From Colwellia marinimaniae (lineage in GTDB: Bacteria; Pseudomonadota; Gammaproteobacteria; Enterobacterales; Alteromonadaceae), in the NCBI RefSeq assembly GCF_002207865.1, contig NZ_BDQM01000027.1:1-50186 (forward strand): a stretch of 50,186 nt of DNA, in the 5' to 3' direction. Positions 24,567-33,702 of the stretch are shown here, one piece after another (the stretch's first letter is position 1; each line of letters starts with the position of its first letter). The notes beneath the pieces were generated by a model. The model ran no database searches. It was not told where the DNA came from and saw only the letters and a program-made list of their open reading frames with translations. Position numbers and translations under genes: made by a program.

Positions 24567-24785
24567 ATGAAGACAGAAAGTAGCGAATATAAACTTTTTC
24601 ATCGAAGTGGTCTCAGTGCCTTTTGGCCGCTTTTTACCGATAACGTAACCAATGTTATTGCCTTAAGTGCTATCTGTATATTTGTTTTTAATCTGCCCAC
24701 TGAAATTGTCTTTGGCCGTATCGTACCCAGTGCAGCTATTGCTATCTTTGCACTCTGCATAGGCCGCACCCAACCGGTATGTTGA
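24567..24785 (+). pseudogene. N-terminal relic of an NCS2-like purine permease
   Basis: 72 codons with a strong AGGAGG ribosome site. The sequence SAFWPLFTDNVTNVIALSAI and then LPTEIVFGRIVPSAAIAI matches the first two helices of xanthine/uracil-permease-like transporters, which normally have 12 or more helices and over 400 residues. It ends after a degenerate IGRTQPVC, where the conserved GR.DVTALP segment should follow. The rest is absent, and malic enzyme starts 50 bases on. It is probably an internal deletion that removed the purine importer. Confidence 0.68.
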
Positions 24786-24834
24786 ATACCGCCCATATAC
24801 CTTTAATCTTAAAACTATAAAAAGTAGGTCACAC

Positions 24835-26082
24835 ATGTCTGATTTTAAACAAGCAGCTCTGGATTATCACGCCTTGCCCACCCCAGGTAAAATTGCCGTT
24901 GCCATCACTACCCCCGCCGAAACAAGTGCCGATTTGTCGCTAGCGTATAGCCCAGGTGTCGCCGAGCCTTGTCGAGAAATTGCCAAGAACCCTGACGATG
25001 TTTACAAGTATACCGGTAAGGGCAATACCGTTGCCGTTATCTCAAATGGTACCGCTGTACTTGGCCTAGGAAATCTAGGACCAATGGCGTCAAAACCAGT
25101 AATGGAAGGTAAAGCGTTATTATTTAAACGTTTTGCCGATATTAACTCCTTCGATATCGAAGTAACCCATAAAACTACCGAAGAGTTTATCAATACCGTT
25201 GCCTGTATTGCTGATAGCTTTGGTGGTATTAATTTAGAAGATATCAAAGCACCTGAGTGTTTTATCATTGAAAAAGCACTGAAAGAGCGTTGTAAAATCC
25301 CGGTATTTCATGATGATCAACACGGTACCGCTATCGTGACGTCTGCCGCCATGCTTAATGCCTTAGAAATTCAAAATAAAAAAATTGAACACGCAAATAT
25401 CGTCTGCTTAGGTGCCGGCGCTGCCGCGATTGCCTGTATGGAACTGCTCATTCAATGTGGCGCAATGCGTGAAAAGATATATATGCTCGACACTAAAGGG
25501 GTAATTCATACCCGCCGTAGTGATTTATCTGAATATAAAACACGTTTCGCTAATAACACCGACAAAAGAACCTTAGATGATGTGATTGAAGGCGCTGATG
25601 TTTTCCTTGGTGTTTCTGGTCCTAACTTACTTAGCCCTGAGCAGGTAAAGAAAATGGCTGATAATCCGATAATATTTGCTTGCTCTAACCCAGATCCTGA
25701 AATTAAACCTGAGCTAGCACACGCAGTTAGAAGTGATTTAATTATGGCGACAGGTCGTTCTGATTACCCGAACCAAGTAAACAACGTCCTTTGTTTCCCG
25801 TTTATTTTCCGTGGTGCCTTAGATGTACGCGCCAGCACAATTAATAATGAAATGAAATTAGCAGCGGTTCATGCTATTAGAGAGCTAGCCAAACAAGATG
25901 TACCGGAAAGCGTGTTAAAAGCCAGTGGTGAAAAGGAATTATCCTTTGGTAAAGGTTATATTATCCCTCGCCCTATGGACCCAAGGTTATGTAAAAACGT
26001 CGCCTTTGCTGTGGCTAAAGCCGCAGTAGACTCAGGCGTTGCTGCCCTGCCTTTACCCGATAATTATATGAATGACACTTAA
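24835..26082 (+). CDS. Malic enzyme, short form (oxaloacetate-decarboxylating)
   Basis: 415 aa. It converts malate to pyruvate and CO2 with NAD(P)+. Motifs are LAYSPGVAEPC near the N-terminus, FHDDQHGTAIV at the metal site, the Rossmann CLGAGAAAIA, and ACSNPDPEI. It lacks the C-terminal phosphotransacetylase-like domain of the roughly 760-aa MaeB form. It would drain malate produced by GlcB and, via oxaloacetate, by the beta-hydroxyaspartate cycle. Its placement behind the shared operator supports that role. Confidence 0.93.
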   Translation: MSDFKQAALDYHALPTPGKIAVAITTPAETSADLSLAYSPGVAEPCREIAKNPDDVYKYTGKGNTVAVISNGTAVLGLGNLGPMASKPVMEGKALLFKRFADINSFDIEVTHKTTEEFINTVACIADSFGGINLEDIKAPECFIIEKALKERCKIPVFHDDQHGTAIVTSAAMLNALEIQNKKIEHANIVCLGAGAAAIACMELLIQCGAMREKIYMLDTKGVIHTRRSDLSEYKTRFANNTDKRTLDDVIEGADVFLGVSGPNLLSPEQVKKMADNPIIFACSNPDPEIKPELAHAVRSDLIMATGRSDYPNQVNNVLCFPFIFRGALDVRASTINNEMKLAAVHAIRELAKQDVPESVLKASGEKELSFGKGYIIPRPMDPRLCKNVAFAVAKAAVDSGVAALPLPDNYMNDT

Positions 26083-26523
26083 TTCATAGCTTAGTAAGTA
26101 ACTATTCACTTATTGTCAGTAATAGTTACGTACTAATTTAGAAATAACATATAACAGGGCATTTCCTATGGTAGCTTATATCTAATCTGACCGTCGATTT
26201 TGAACTGTGCGATAGGCCGTTCCACCGTTGACTAATAAGGCTCACTTGGTGCGCTAAGCGGAAGGCTAGCAACTCGTTAATCCAAACGTCCTCTTTACCG
26301 CTCAAAGCTGCCGTTGACTTTCCAACACTTGATGTATTTGAGCCTAAAACAGATCTTTTATTTCTATGGAAAGGCTGACGCTGACGGGCAATTTTTTACC
26401 GACAAGTTTTGTCTTCTTAAATTGTTTTAAATAAAAAACTAAACTGTAGGCTGATATATGCAACTTTCTATATCCCTAAATTAAACTAGACTTAGGGAAT
26501 ATTCATTTTTAAGTAAAAATTAA
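26083..26523. other. Intergenic, nothing recognised
   Basis: About 440 bases lie between the malic enzyme gene and the sensor gene. I see no ORF, terminator with a U-tract, or known RNA. It must contain the promoter of the sensor gene. Confidence 0.5.
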
Positions 26524-29500
26524 TTGTCTAAAAAAATACAATTTACCTTACCTTTTATAACGTTGCTTTTTGTAACGATATTCTTTTCTTCAATTGCTTT
26601 TTCTTTTGATGGAAAACCGTCTATTCGCTTTAAGCACATAACCATTGAAGATGGCTTACCCCAAAATTCCGTACATACAATACTGCAAGGTAGCACAGGT
26701 TTTTTATGGATTGGCACAGAAGAAGGGCTGGTTCGATATGATGGCTATAGCCTAAAAGTATTTAAACATGAGCCTAATAATAGTCACTCACTGTCTGATA
26801 ATGACATTCTTAGCCTTATTGAAGACAGCCGAGGGAATCTTTGGGTGGGAACTCGTGGCGGCGGTCTTAATTATTTTAATTCCAAAACCCAGCAGTTTAC
26901 CCAGTACCGTCATCAGGCAGGTGATTTAAATAGTTTAAGTCATGACACTGTCTATAGTCTTCTAGAAGATAGCCAAGGCAACCTTTGGGTGGGAACTCGT
27001 GGTGGCGGTCTTAATCATTTTAATCCCAAAACTCAGCAGTTTACCCATTACCGTCATCAGACAGATGATGCAAATAGTTTAAGTGATGACGATGTCTTTA
27101 GTCTTCTTGAGGATAGCCAAGGCAACCTTTGGGTGGGAACTCGTGGTGGCGGTCTTAATTATTTTAATCCCAAAACACAGCAGTTTACCCATTACCGTCA
27201 TCAGGCAGGTGATGCAAATAGTTTAAGTGATGACGATGTCTATAGTCTTGTTGAGGATAGCCAAGGCAATCTTTGGGTGGGAACTCATGGTGGCGGTCTT
27301 AATTATTTTAATCCCAAAACCCAGCAGTTTAGCCATTACCGTCATCAGGCAGGTGATGCCAATAGTTTAAGTGATGACGATGTCTATAGTATTGTTGAGG
27401 ATAGCCAAGGCAATCTTTGGGTGGGAACTCGTGGTGGCCTCAATCATTTTAATCCCAAAACCCAGCAGTTTACCCATTACCGTCATCAGGCAGGTGATGC
27501 AAATAGTTTAAGTCATGACGATGTCTTTAGTCTTCTAGAGGATAGCCAAGGCAACCTTTGGATGGGAACTCTTGGTGGCGGTCTTAATCATTTTAATCCC
27601 AAAATACAGCAGTTTAGCCATTACCGTCATCAGTCAGATGATGCCAATAGTTTAAGTGATGACACTGTCTATAGTCTTCTAGAGGATAGCCAAGGCAACC
27701 TTTGGGTGGGAACTCTTGGTGGCGGTCTTAATTATTTTAACCCCAAAACCCAGCAGTTTACCCATTACCGTCATCAGGCAGGTGATGCAAATAGTTTAAG
27801 TGATGACGATGTCTTTAGTCTTCTAGAAGATAACCAAGGTAATCTTTGGGTGGGAACTCGTGGTGGCCTCAATCATTTCAATCCCAAAACCCAGCAGTTT
27901 AGCCAGTACCGTCATCAGACAGGTGATGCAAATAGTTTAAGTCATGACACTGTCTATAGTCTTCTAGAGGATAGCCAAGGCAACCTTTGGGTGGGAACTC
28001 TTGGTGGCGGTCTTAATCATTTTAATCCCAAAACCCAGCAGTTTACCCAGTACCGTCATCAGGCAGGTGATGCAAATAGTTTAAGTGATGACGATGTCTT
28101 TAGTCTTCTAGAGGATAGCCAAGGCAACCTTTGGGTGGGAACTTATGGTGGTGGTCTCAATCATTTTAATCCCAAAACCCAGCAGTTTACCCATTACCGT
28201 CATCAGTCAGATGATGCCAATAGTTTAAGTCATGACAGTGTCTATAGTCTTCTAGAGGATAACCAAGGCAATCTTTGGGTTGGCACACCTGGTGGGCTTA
28301 ACCTTTTTAATAACAAAACAGCAAAGTTTAAGCTGTTCACCACAGAAAATGACCTAGCCAATAATGTTATTTACCGTATTGAAGAAGATAAACAAGGGAA
28401 TATCTGGTTAAGTACCAATCAAGGGTTGTCACGGATGACGCTAAAAGCTAAAACGTTTAGAAATTATGATGTTGGCGATGGCCTGCAAAGTAATGAATTT
28501 AACAGTGGCGCTTCTTTTAAAAGCAAAAACGGAGAACTATTTTTTGGCGGCATTAATGGCTTTAATCGTTTTTATCCAGAAAATATTATCGATGATAAAC
28601 AAGTACCCATTGTGCTGATAACTGATATGTTTTTATTAAATGAATCTGTGCCAATAGTGCCATTAGTATTAAGCAACAGTCCAACCTTGGAGCAAAACAG
28701 TGAGACAAAATCATTATTGGACTCTTCATCCAGCAATGCCGTTGATGAGGTGGCAGGTTTTAGTCTCACTCAGGCAATTCACGTAACTAAAGCGATAACA
28801 TTAACCTATAAAGACAATATTGTTGCCTTTGAATTTGCCGCGTTACATTTCTCTAATCCGAAAAAAAATAAATTTGCTTATCAATTGGTCGGTTGGGATA
28901 AGGATTGGGTAAGTACCGACTACAAAAACCGAAGAGCTACCTATACTAATCTGCCTAACGGAGATTATACCTTCAGAGTAAAAGCGAGCAATGCTGACGG
29001 ATATTGGAATGAAGAGGGAGCATCATTAAACATTACTGTTTTACCTCCACCTTGGAAAACATGGTGGGCATATACTTTCTATGGCTTGTTTTTACTGAGC
29101 TTAGTTTTGGCGTTCATTGATTCTCAAAGAAAGAAGGTGATTGTTGAACGAGTAATTAATGAGCAATTGGAGCGTAAAGTTGCAGAGAGAACAGCAGAAT
29201 TGGAGAAAGTTAGTCTTACAGATCAATTAACGGGTGCCCATAATCGCCGTTTTTTTCATAAACACATAGGCAAAGAGATCGCACAAATAAAAAGAGCTTA
29301 TTTTAAACCCAAAGAAGGTACACCACCTAAAATTGGTTTCATCATGCTTGATATGGATCATTTCAAGCAAGTAAACGATGTTCATGGACACGATGCAGGC
29401 GATAGAGTTTTAGTACAGTTAGTTAAAGTAATCACTGATACGTGTAGAGAATCTGATTGGGTTGTTCGCTGGGGCGGAGAAGAGTTTGTTGTGATTGCAA

Positions 29501-29862
29501 ATACTGTTAATTTGCAAGAGATACAAAACTTAGCAGAAAGAATAAGAATTAATATAGAGGCATACTCATTTGATATTGGTAACGGAAAAACGTTAAATAA
29601 AACATGTTCTATTGGTATTTCTAGTTATCCATTTATTGAACAAAAACCAGAAGCTCTTAGTTGGGAGCAAACCTTGAGTTTTGCAGATATAGCCCTTTAT
29701 GCTGTTAAAAATAATGGTAGAAATGCATGGATTAGTTTGTTTGAAAAAGATATCACTAATGTTGACCTGCTTATTGAAGTAACTAACTCAATTGAGACTC
29801 TAATAAAAAACGGCCACTTATCTTATGGGACCTCATTACAGCAAGAAGTAGATTGGAGCTGA
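26524..29862 (+). CDS. Two-propeller sensor diguanylate cyclase
   Basis: 1112 aa. The signal/anchor segment is residues about 8-27. A periplasmic sensor of 14 repeats (about 30-720) is built on the NLWVGT.GGLN.F pattern (Reg_prop), enough for two seven-bladed propellers as in hybrid two-component sensors. A Y_Y_Y domain (about 770-840, ending WKTWWAYTFYG) and a transmembrane helix (about 847-866) follow, then a short coiled coil and a GGDEF domain. The active site is GGEEF at 984-988, and the RESD inhibitory I-site lies five residues before it, so it should make c-di-GMP with product feedback. The start is a TTG at 26524 without a clear ribosome site and is uncertain. The ligand is unknown; such sensors often bind saccharides. 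Confidence 0.92.
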   Translation: MSKKIQFTLPFITLLFVTIFFSSIAFSFDGKPSIRFKHITIEDGLPQNSVHTILQGSTGFLWIGTEEGLVRYDGYSLKVFKHEPNNSHSLSDNDILSLIEDSRGNLWVGTRGGGLNYFNSKTQQFTQYRHQAGDLNSLSHDTVYSLLEDSQGNLWVGTRGGGLNHFNPKTQQFTHYRHQTDDANSLSDDDVFSLLEDSQGNLWVGTRGGGLNYFNPKTQQFTHYRHQAGDANSLSDDDVYSLVEDSQGNLWVGTHGGGLNYFNPKTQQFSHYRHQAGDANSLSDDDVYSIVEDSQGNLWVGTRGGLNHFNPKTQQFTHYRHQAGDANSLSHDDVFSLLEDSQGNLWMGTLGGGLNHFNPKIQQFSHYRHQSDDANSLSDDTVYSLLEDSQGNLWVGTLGGGLNYFNPKTQQFTHYRHQAGDANSLSDDDVFSLLEDNQGNLWVGTRGGLNHFNPKTQQFSQYRHQTGDANSLSHDTVYSLLEDSQGNLWVGTLGGGLNHFNPKTQQFTQYRHQAGDANSLSDDDVFSLLEDSQGNLWVGTYGGGLNHFNPKTQQFTHYRHQSDDANSLSHDSVYSLLEDNQGNLWVGTPGGLNLFNNKTAKFKLFTTENDLANNVIYRIEEDKQGNIWLSTNQGLSRMTLKAKTFRNYDVGDGLQSNEFNSGASFKSKNGELFFGGINGFNRFYPENIIDDKQVPIVLITDMFLLNESVPIVPLVLSNSPTLEQNSETKSLLDSSSSNAVDEVAGFSLTQAIHVTKAITLTYKDNIVAFEFAALHFSNPKKNKFAYQLVGWDKDWVSTDYKNRRATYTNLPNGDYTFRVKASNADGYWNEEGASLNITVLPPPWKTWWAYTFYGLFLLSLVLAFIDSQRKKVIVERVINEQLERKVAERTAELEKVSLTDQLTGAHNRRFFHKHIGKEIAQIKRAYFKPKEGTPPKIGFIMLDMDHFKQVNDVHGHDAGDRVLVQLVKVITDTCRESDWVVRWGGEEFVVIANTVNLQEIQNLAERIRINIEAYSFDIGNGKTLNKTCSIGISSYPFIEQKPEALSWEQTLSFADIALYAVKNNGRNAWISLFEKDITNVDLLIEVTNSIETLIKNGHLSYGTSLQQEVDWS
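26776..28330 (+). repeat. Array of about 11 near-identical 141-144 bp coding repeats
   Basis: Each unit encodes about 48 residues (NSLSDDDVFSLLEDSQGNLW, then VGTRGGGLNHFNPKTQQF, then THYRHQAGDA). Units 5 and 8 lack one Gly codon. DNA identity between units is very high, including synonymous positions, which points to recent duplication or gene conversion. Differences cluster at a few residues: D/H after LS, R/L/H/Y after GT, Y/H before FN. Confidence 0.93.
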
Positions 29863-30239
29863 AATAATTTAAAGGCTATTTAGGCACTAATAGTTCTATA
29901 ACTTAAATCCAGAGAATGACATCTTTTGCTCTAAATAGCTCCCCCCATTGTTCTGAACGTCAGCTCTGGTGGCGAAGCGGACTATTTATTATGATAAATA
30001 TCTGTCTAAATTAGGTCGGTTTTGTGGTAACAGTTGACGTTAAGAACTCAAAAGCTATTGTCTTCTTTGTGGTTATAACACCAGACACCCACTCCAAATA
30101 ATTAATACATAATATCAATAAATCATCGTTACTGATTTACATTGAGCAGAGTTTTACTTTGAGTATTATGATGACAAAGAGGGTATTCAAATTAATTCAC
30201 AAAAATAGAGGTTTCATCCACTTTAAAGTGCAACTAGCC
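29863..30239. other. Intergenic with one REP-like half site
   Basis: There is no gene. CCAGACACCCACT at about 30081-30093 repeats one arm of the palindrome at 5347-5384, without its partner arm. Nothing else is recognised. Confidence 0.45.
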
Positions 30240-30440
30240 TTAAGTAAATAAACCACTAAGCCAATCAAACGTTAATACTGTGGTGAATATTTTTAACGCT
30301 ATTATGCCAAGGCCCAAGACGATTACCGCGACTTTTATTTTTCTGCTTTTAAGGTTATTCCAGTACAGCAGCTTAGCTTTCAGCTCAGTTTTCAGTTCAT
30401 TCTTCACTTCTGCTATCGATTCTTTCATTGCTGCTTTCAT
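30240..30440 (-). CDS. Small coiled-coil membrane protein
   Basis: 66 aa. The N-terminal amphipathic, Lys/Glu-rich helix (KESIAEVKNELKTELKAK) is followed by one transmembrane segment (about residues 37-56) and a short tail. The ATG overlaps the stop of the GNAT gene by 4 bases (ATGA), which is strong evidence of a real, coupled gene. The family is not recognised. Confidence 0.68.
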   Translation of the reverse strand: MKAAMKESIAEVKNELKTELKAKLLYWNNLKSRKIKVAVIVLGLGIIALKIFTTVLTFDWLSGLFT

Positions 30441-31018
30441 GAAACCTTCTCCGCTAGATTCTTAGTTAGCTTGTTAGCTATCCCCTGCACGACACCTTTA
30501 GCCAAGTTATCAGGTGCTCCCCAACTATAGATGAATTCTTTCGCCTTGTTGCCACAAGGGGTATGCCAATAAGCTGTCGCTATATTCGTCGCCCCTTTCG
30601 CTTGGTAGAAGCCTATTGCTTTGTTATTACCGGCTAAAACCTCAAGGTATACATCATGGTCTTTATAATTGGCAGCAGCCCAAGATGCCGCAGCCGCTAA
30701 TAAACGAGAGCCAGTGCCTTGGCCTTTATTAGCTGACATCACATGCAGGTTATCAATGATGGTGCCATATTTAGGATGGTTACCACCCAAGAGACAAATA
30801 AAGCCACAGAAAACGCCCTCTAACTCAGCCACTAGCACTAATTGATTACTCTGTGGTGTTGTTAATCTTGTTGTCCATACGGCTAGCCTTTCAGCAAAAA
30901 CTTTATCATTAAGATAGTCTGCCGACAGTACTTGCTGATAGTTTTCACGCCAGCTTTGTGCATGTAACTCAGCAATATGTTCTAAATCGACTAAACGCGC
31001 CGCTCTAATTATCACCAT
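30437..31018 (-). CDS. GNAT family N-acetyltransferase
   Basis: 193 aa. The acetyl-CoA loop is NKGQGTGSRLL, after the DNLHVMSA strand, with a C-terminal AIGFYQAKGA motif typical of GNATs. The start chosen is the ATG at 31018, with GGAG 12 bases upstream; an in-frame TTG at 31036 is possible. About 30 basic residues after the GNAT fold are unusual. The acceptor substrate is unknown. It forms an operon with the small membrane protein. Confidence 0.86.
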   Translation of the reverse strand: MVIIRAARLVDLEHIAELHAQSWRENYQQVLSADYLNDKVFAERLAVWTTRLTTPQSNQLVLVAELEGVFCGFICLLGGNHPKYGTIIDNLHVMSANKGQGTGSRLLAAAASWAAANYKDHDVYLEVLAGNNKAIGFYQAKGATNIATAYWHTPCGNKAKEFIYSWGAPDNLAKGVVQGIANKLTKNLAEKVS

Positions 31019-31223
31019 GATATCAATGAGCTCCAATACACCAACAAATACCGACTAAATAACTCACTATACACTTGCTCACATAAACTCCTGGTAACTA
31101 GGTAACTAACAAACGACAATCAAACGGTTATTAACCAATCTAACCTTAATAGCTTTATTTTCAAAGTATTAAAATCCCTCTGCTACGCAAGATTTTACTT
31201 ATGTGCTTACTGCTACTTTTAAG

Positions 31224-31259
31224 CAAAAAAAATGGCTGTTTAAATGAATAAACAGCCAT
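31224..31259 (-). terminator. Rho-independent terminator of the bhc operon
   Basis: The stem ATGGCTGTTTA/TAAACAGCCAT (11 bp) has a 6-base loop and is followed on the minus strand by eight T. It lies 77 bases beyond the bhcD stop. The remaining gap to the GNAT gene holds nothing else recognised. Confidence 0.92.
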
Positions 31260-31335
31260 GATGACTTGTCGCCTCCGATGAGGCTTGCTTTTTAGCCGCA
31301 CTAACTGGAAAAGTCTTCGTTAAAAAGCACTAACC

Positions 31336-32328
31336 TTATAGTTTAAAGTAAGTCGCTAAACCTTTAGCTTCGGCTAATTCAGCGGCTAGAGCAGCTACCG
31401 CTAAATCTTGTAAACCAACACCAGTACCATCAAAAAGAGTAATATCTTCCGCTGAAGTACGTCCAGGTTTAGTACCATTAATTACTTCACCTATAGGAAC
31501 GATATCACTTTGTTGAATTAGTTTGCGCGCAATCGCGTGCTGGGCTTCACCTATGGTAATTGATTGTGCTAATTCATCGGTAAATACCTTAGCCACTGTC
31601 AGTAATTTAGCATCAACTTCTTGTTTACCTTTAGTATCAGTACCCATACAAGCGATATGAGTACCGGGCTTGATCCAATCTTTTTCAATAAGTGCTTCAA
31701 AAGCAGAAGTAATGGTAATAATGACGTCTGCTTGGGCACAAAGCTCTTCACGTGTTACCGACTCAAACGGTAAACCTAATTCTTCAGCGACAGCGGCAAG
31801 GTTAGAAATGTGCTCTGGGTGTAAGTTCCAACACACTACTTTTTCAAAATTACGTTGCTCAACCGCAGCACGTAATTGGAAGGTAGATTGATGGCCCGCA
31901 CCTATCATGCCTAACACTTTGACATCTTTTCGGGCTAAATACGCGATAGAGATAGCAGAAGAAGCGGCCGTACGTACCGCCGTTAAATAGTTACCACCCA
32001 CTAGAGATTTTAATTTGCCGGTATCCGGATCAAATAAAATCACTGTTGATTGATGGTTAGTTAGACCTTTTGCCATGTTACTCGGCCAGTAACCACCAGA
32101 TTTTAAACCTAATACCATACCTTCACGATCGAAACCTGACTTAAATCCATATAAAGCATCGGCATGACCAATGGCTTCACGAATTACCGGAAAGTTGTAG
32201 GCGGTTTTTTTAGCCATAGCAGAAAAGACATTTTCTACCGCAGTAAAGGCATTGGCTCTACCCATAACTTGTTGGCAAACCTCTTCAGAAATTACTGATA
32301 CGCCCTTGTTTATTTGTGAATCACTCAT
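31336..32328 (-). CDS. bhcD: Iminosuccinate reductase
   Basis: 330 aa, ornithine cyclodeaminase/mu-crystallin family. In the beta-hydroxyaspartate cycle it reduces iminosuccinate to L-aspartate with NADH, regenerating the amino donor. The NAD-binding loop is GMIGAGHQSTFQLRA. YNFPVIREAIGHADALYGFK, ACMGTDTKGKQEV and TLFDGTGVGLQDLAVA match BhcD rather than ornithine cyclodeaminase. It is the third gene of bhcB-bhcC-bhcD, 90 bases after bhcC, and is followed by a strong terminator. Confidence 0.9.
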   Translation of the reverse strand: MSDSQINKGVSVISEEVCQQVMGRANAFTAVENVFSAMAKKTAYNFPVIREAIGHADALYGFKSGFDREGMVLGLKSGGYWPSNMAKGLTNHQSTVILFDPDTGKLKSLVGGNYLTAVRTAASSAISIAYLARKDVKVLGMIGAGHQSTFQLRAAVEQRNFEKVVCWNLHPEHISNLAAVAEELGLPFESVTREELCAQADVIITITSAFEALIEKDWIKPGTHIACMGTDTKGKQEVDAKLLTVAKVFTDELAQSITIGEAQHAIARKLIQQSDIVPIGEVINGTKPGRTSAEDITLFDGTGVGLQDLAVAALAAELAEAKGLATYFKL

Positions 32329-32418
32329 AATTAATGTCCTAGAAAAATGGAAACACCCTCGGCGAATACCGAAGGCGATGGGCTACTATTATTTAAGCTG
32401 CTATTAAATCAGTGGCTA

Positions 32419-33567
32419 TTAGTACGCTTTACCACGTGCAGAAACTGGCCATAAGGTTTCAACCTTACCGTTACGCACACCAACGTAGTAATCGTGCACG
32501 TTACAAGTGGGATCACAATGACCTGGTACCAACTTTAATTTTTCATTAATTTTTAATACGCCGTTCGGATCTGAAATAACACCATGTTCATCAGAACACT
32601 TGATGTATTCAACATCATCACGACCAAAGATATAGGGTAAACCACTATCGACTGATTGTGCTTTAAGACCGGCATCACAAATAGCTTTGTCGGCTTTGGT
32701 ATGGCTCATAACCGAGGTTAAAATGAATAGTGAGTTTTCAAATTCTGAAATTCTCTCGCCATTTTCATCATGAATACGTTGGTAATCAGCATCCATAAAT
32801 GCGTAAGAACCACACTGTAATTCATTGAAAACACCTGAGTTACCTTCGAAGTAGTATGAACCTGTACCACCACCACCAACGATGTCACACTCAAGGCCTT
32901 CGGCTTTAAGCATTGCAACTGTGCGGGCAACCATACCGATAGCAATATCGATTTTTTCTTTACGTGCTTGGAAACTTTCCATGTGCTGCATAGCACCTTG
33001 GTAAGCTTGAATACCTGAGAAAGTTAAGCCTGGCGTTGCCGCTATCGCTTTAGCAATATCAACCACCGGTTGGCCTTCAGTAACACCACAACGGCCAGCA
33101 CCACAATCGATCTCTACTAGACATTCAATTTGTGTATCATGTTTAGCAACGGCAGCCGCTAATTCAGCAACATTATCAATATCATCAACACAAACGATAG
33201 TACGGGCACCTAATAAAGGTAAACGGGCTAAACGGTCAATTTTTGCTGGATCACGAACTTGATTAGACACTAAAATGTCTTTAATACCGCCACGCGCAAA
33301 TACTTCGGCTTCTGATACTTTCTGACAACATACACCACAGCTATCACCAAGCCTCTCTTGTAAAAGAGCAATATCTACCGATTTATGCATCTTGCCATGG
33401 ACACGATGGCGCACGCCCATGTCTTTCGCGTATTGACCCATTTTAACGATGTTGCGCTCTAACGCGTCTAAATCAACGATTAAACAGGGTGTTTGAATAT
33501 CGGCTTCATCCATACCCGGAATTGCGGGCACGTCATAACCTACGGCTAAATCATTTATTTTTGTCAT
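32419..33567 (-). CDS. bhcC: beta-Hydroxyaspartate aldolase
   Basis: 382 aa, fold-type III PLP enzyme of the D-threonine aldolase family. It condenses glycine and glyoxylate to beta-hydroxyaspartate. The PLP lysine is in HGKMHKS (about residue 59). GCGAGRCGV-type and GGGTGSYYFE motifs and the metal-site PGHCDPTCNVHD near the C-terminus are present. The whole protein, including the N-terminal GYDVPAIPGMDE, matches BhcC as I remember it from Paracoccus. I start at the ATG at 33567 with GGAG 6 bases upstream, not the in-frame TTG 12 bases earlier. Confidence 0.92.
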   Translation of the reverse strand: MTKINDLAVGYDVPAIPGMDEADIQTPCLIVDLDALERNIVKMGQYAKDMGVRHRVHGKMHKSVDIALLQERLGDSCGVCCQKVSEAEVFARGGIKDILVSNQVRDPAKIDRLARLPLLGARTIVCVDDIDNVAELAAAVAKHDTQIECLVEIDCGAGRCGVTEGQPVVDIAKAIAATPGLTFSGIQAYQGAMQHMESFQARKEKIDIAIGMVARTVAMLKAEGLECDIVGGGGTGSYYFEGNSGVFNELQCGSYAFMDADYQRIHDENGERISEFENSLFILTSVMSHTKADKAICDAGLKAQSVDSGLPYIFGRDDVEYIKCSDEHGVISDPNGVLKINEKLKLVPGHCDPTCNVHDYYVGVRNGKVETLWPVSARGKAY

Positions 33568-33619
33568 TTTATTCTCCAAAATTTTAATTGTTTATATTTA
33601 TTTAACGTAATATTTTTAA

Positions 33620-33683
33620 CCACCGAGGTGCTACGCACTGCTCTGAGAAAAATATCCTGGTAGGCTGGTAAAGCCCTCGGTGG
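33620..33683 (-). other. Intercistronic stem-loop between bhcB and bhcC
   Basis: Perfect 9-bp arms, CCACCGAGG/CCTCGGTGG, enclose about 46 bases. A smaller hairpin (CCTTCGG/CCGAGGG) lies between bhcC and bhcD near 32352. Neither has a U-tract. They could set RNA processing and relative expression within the operon. Confidence 0.55.
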
Positions 33684-33702
33684 ATAACATTGGCTTTATT
33701 TT

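Noticed and set aside
26776..28330. Regular repeats as a CRISPR array
   Set aside because: Units are 141-144 bp, in frame, and encode propeller blades without unique spacers.
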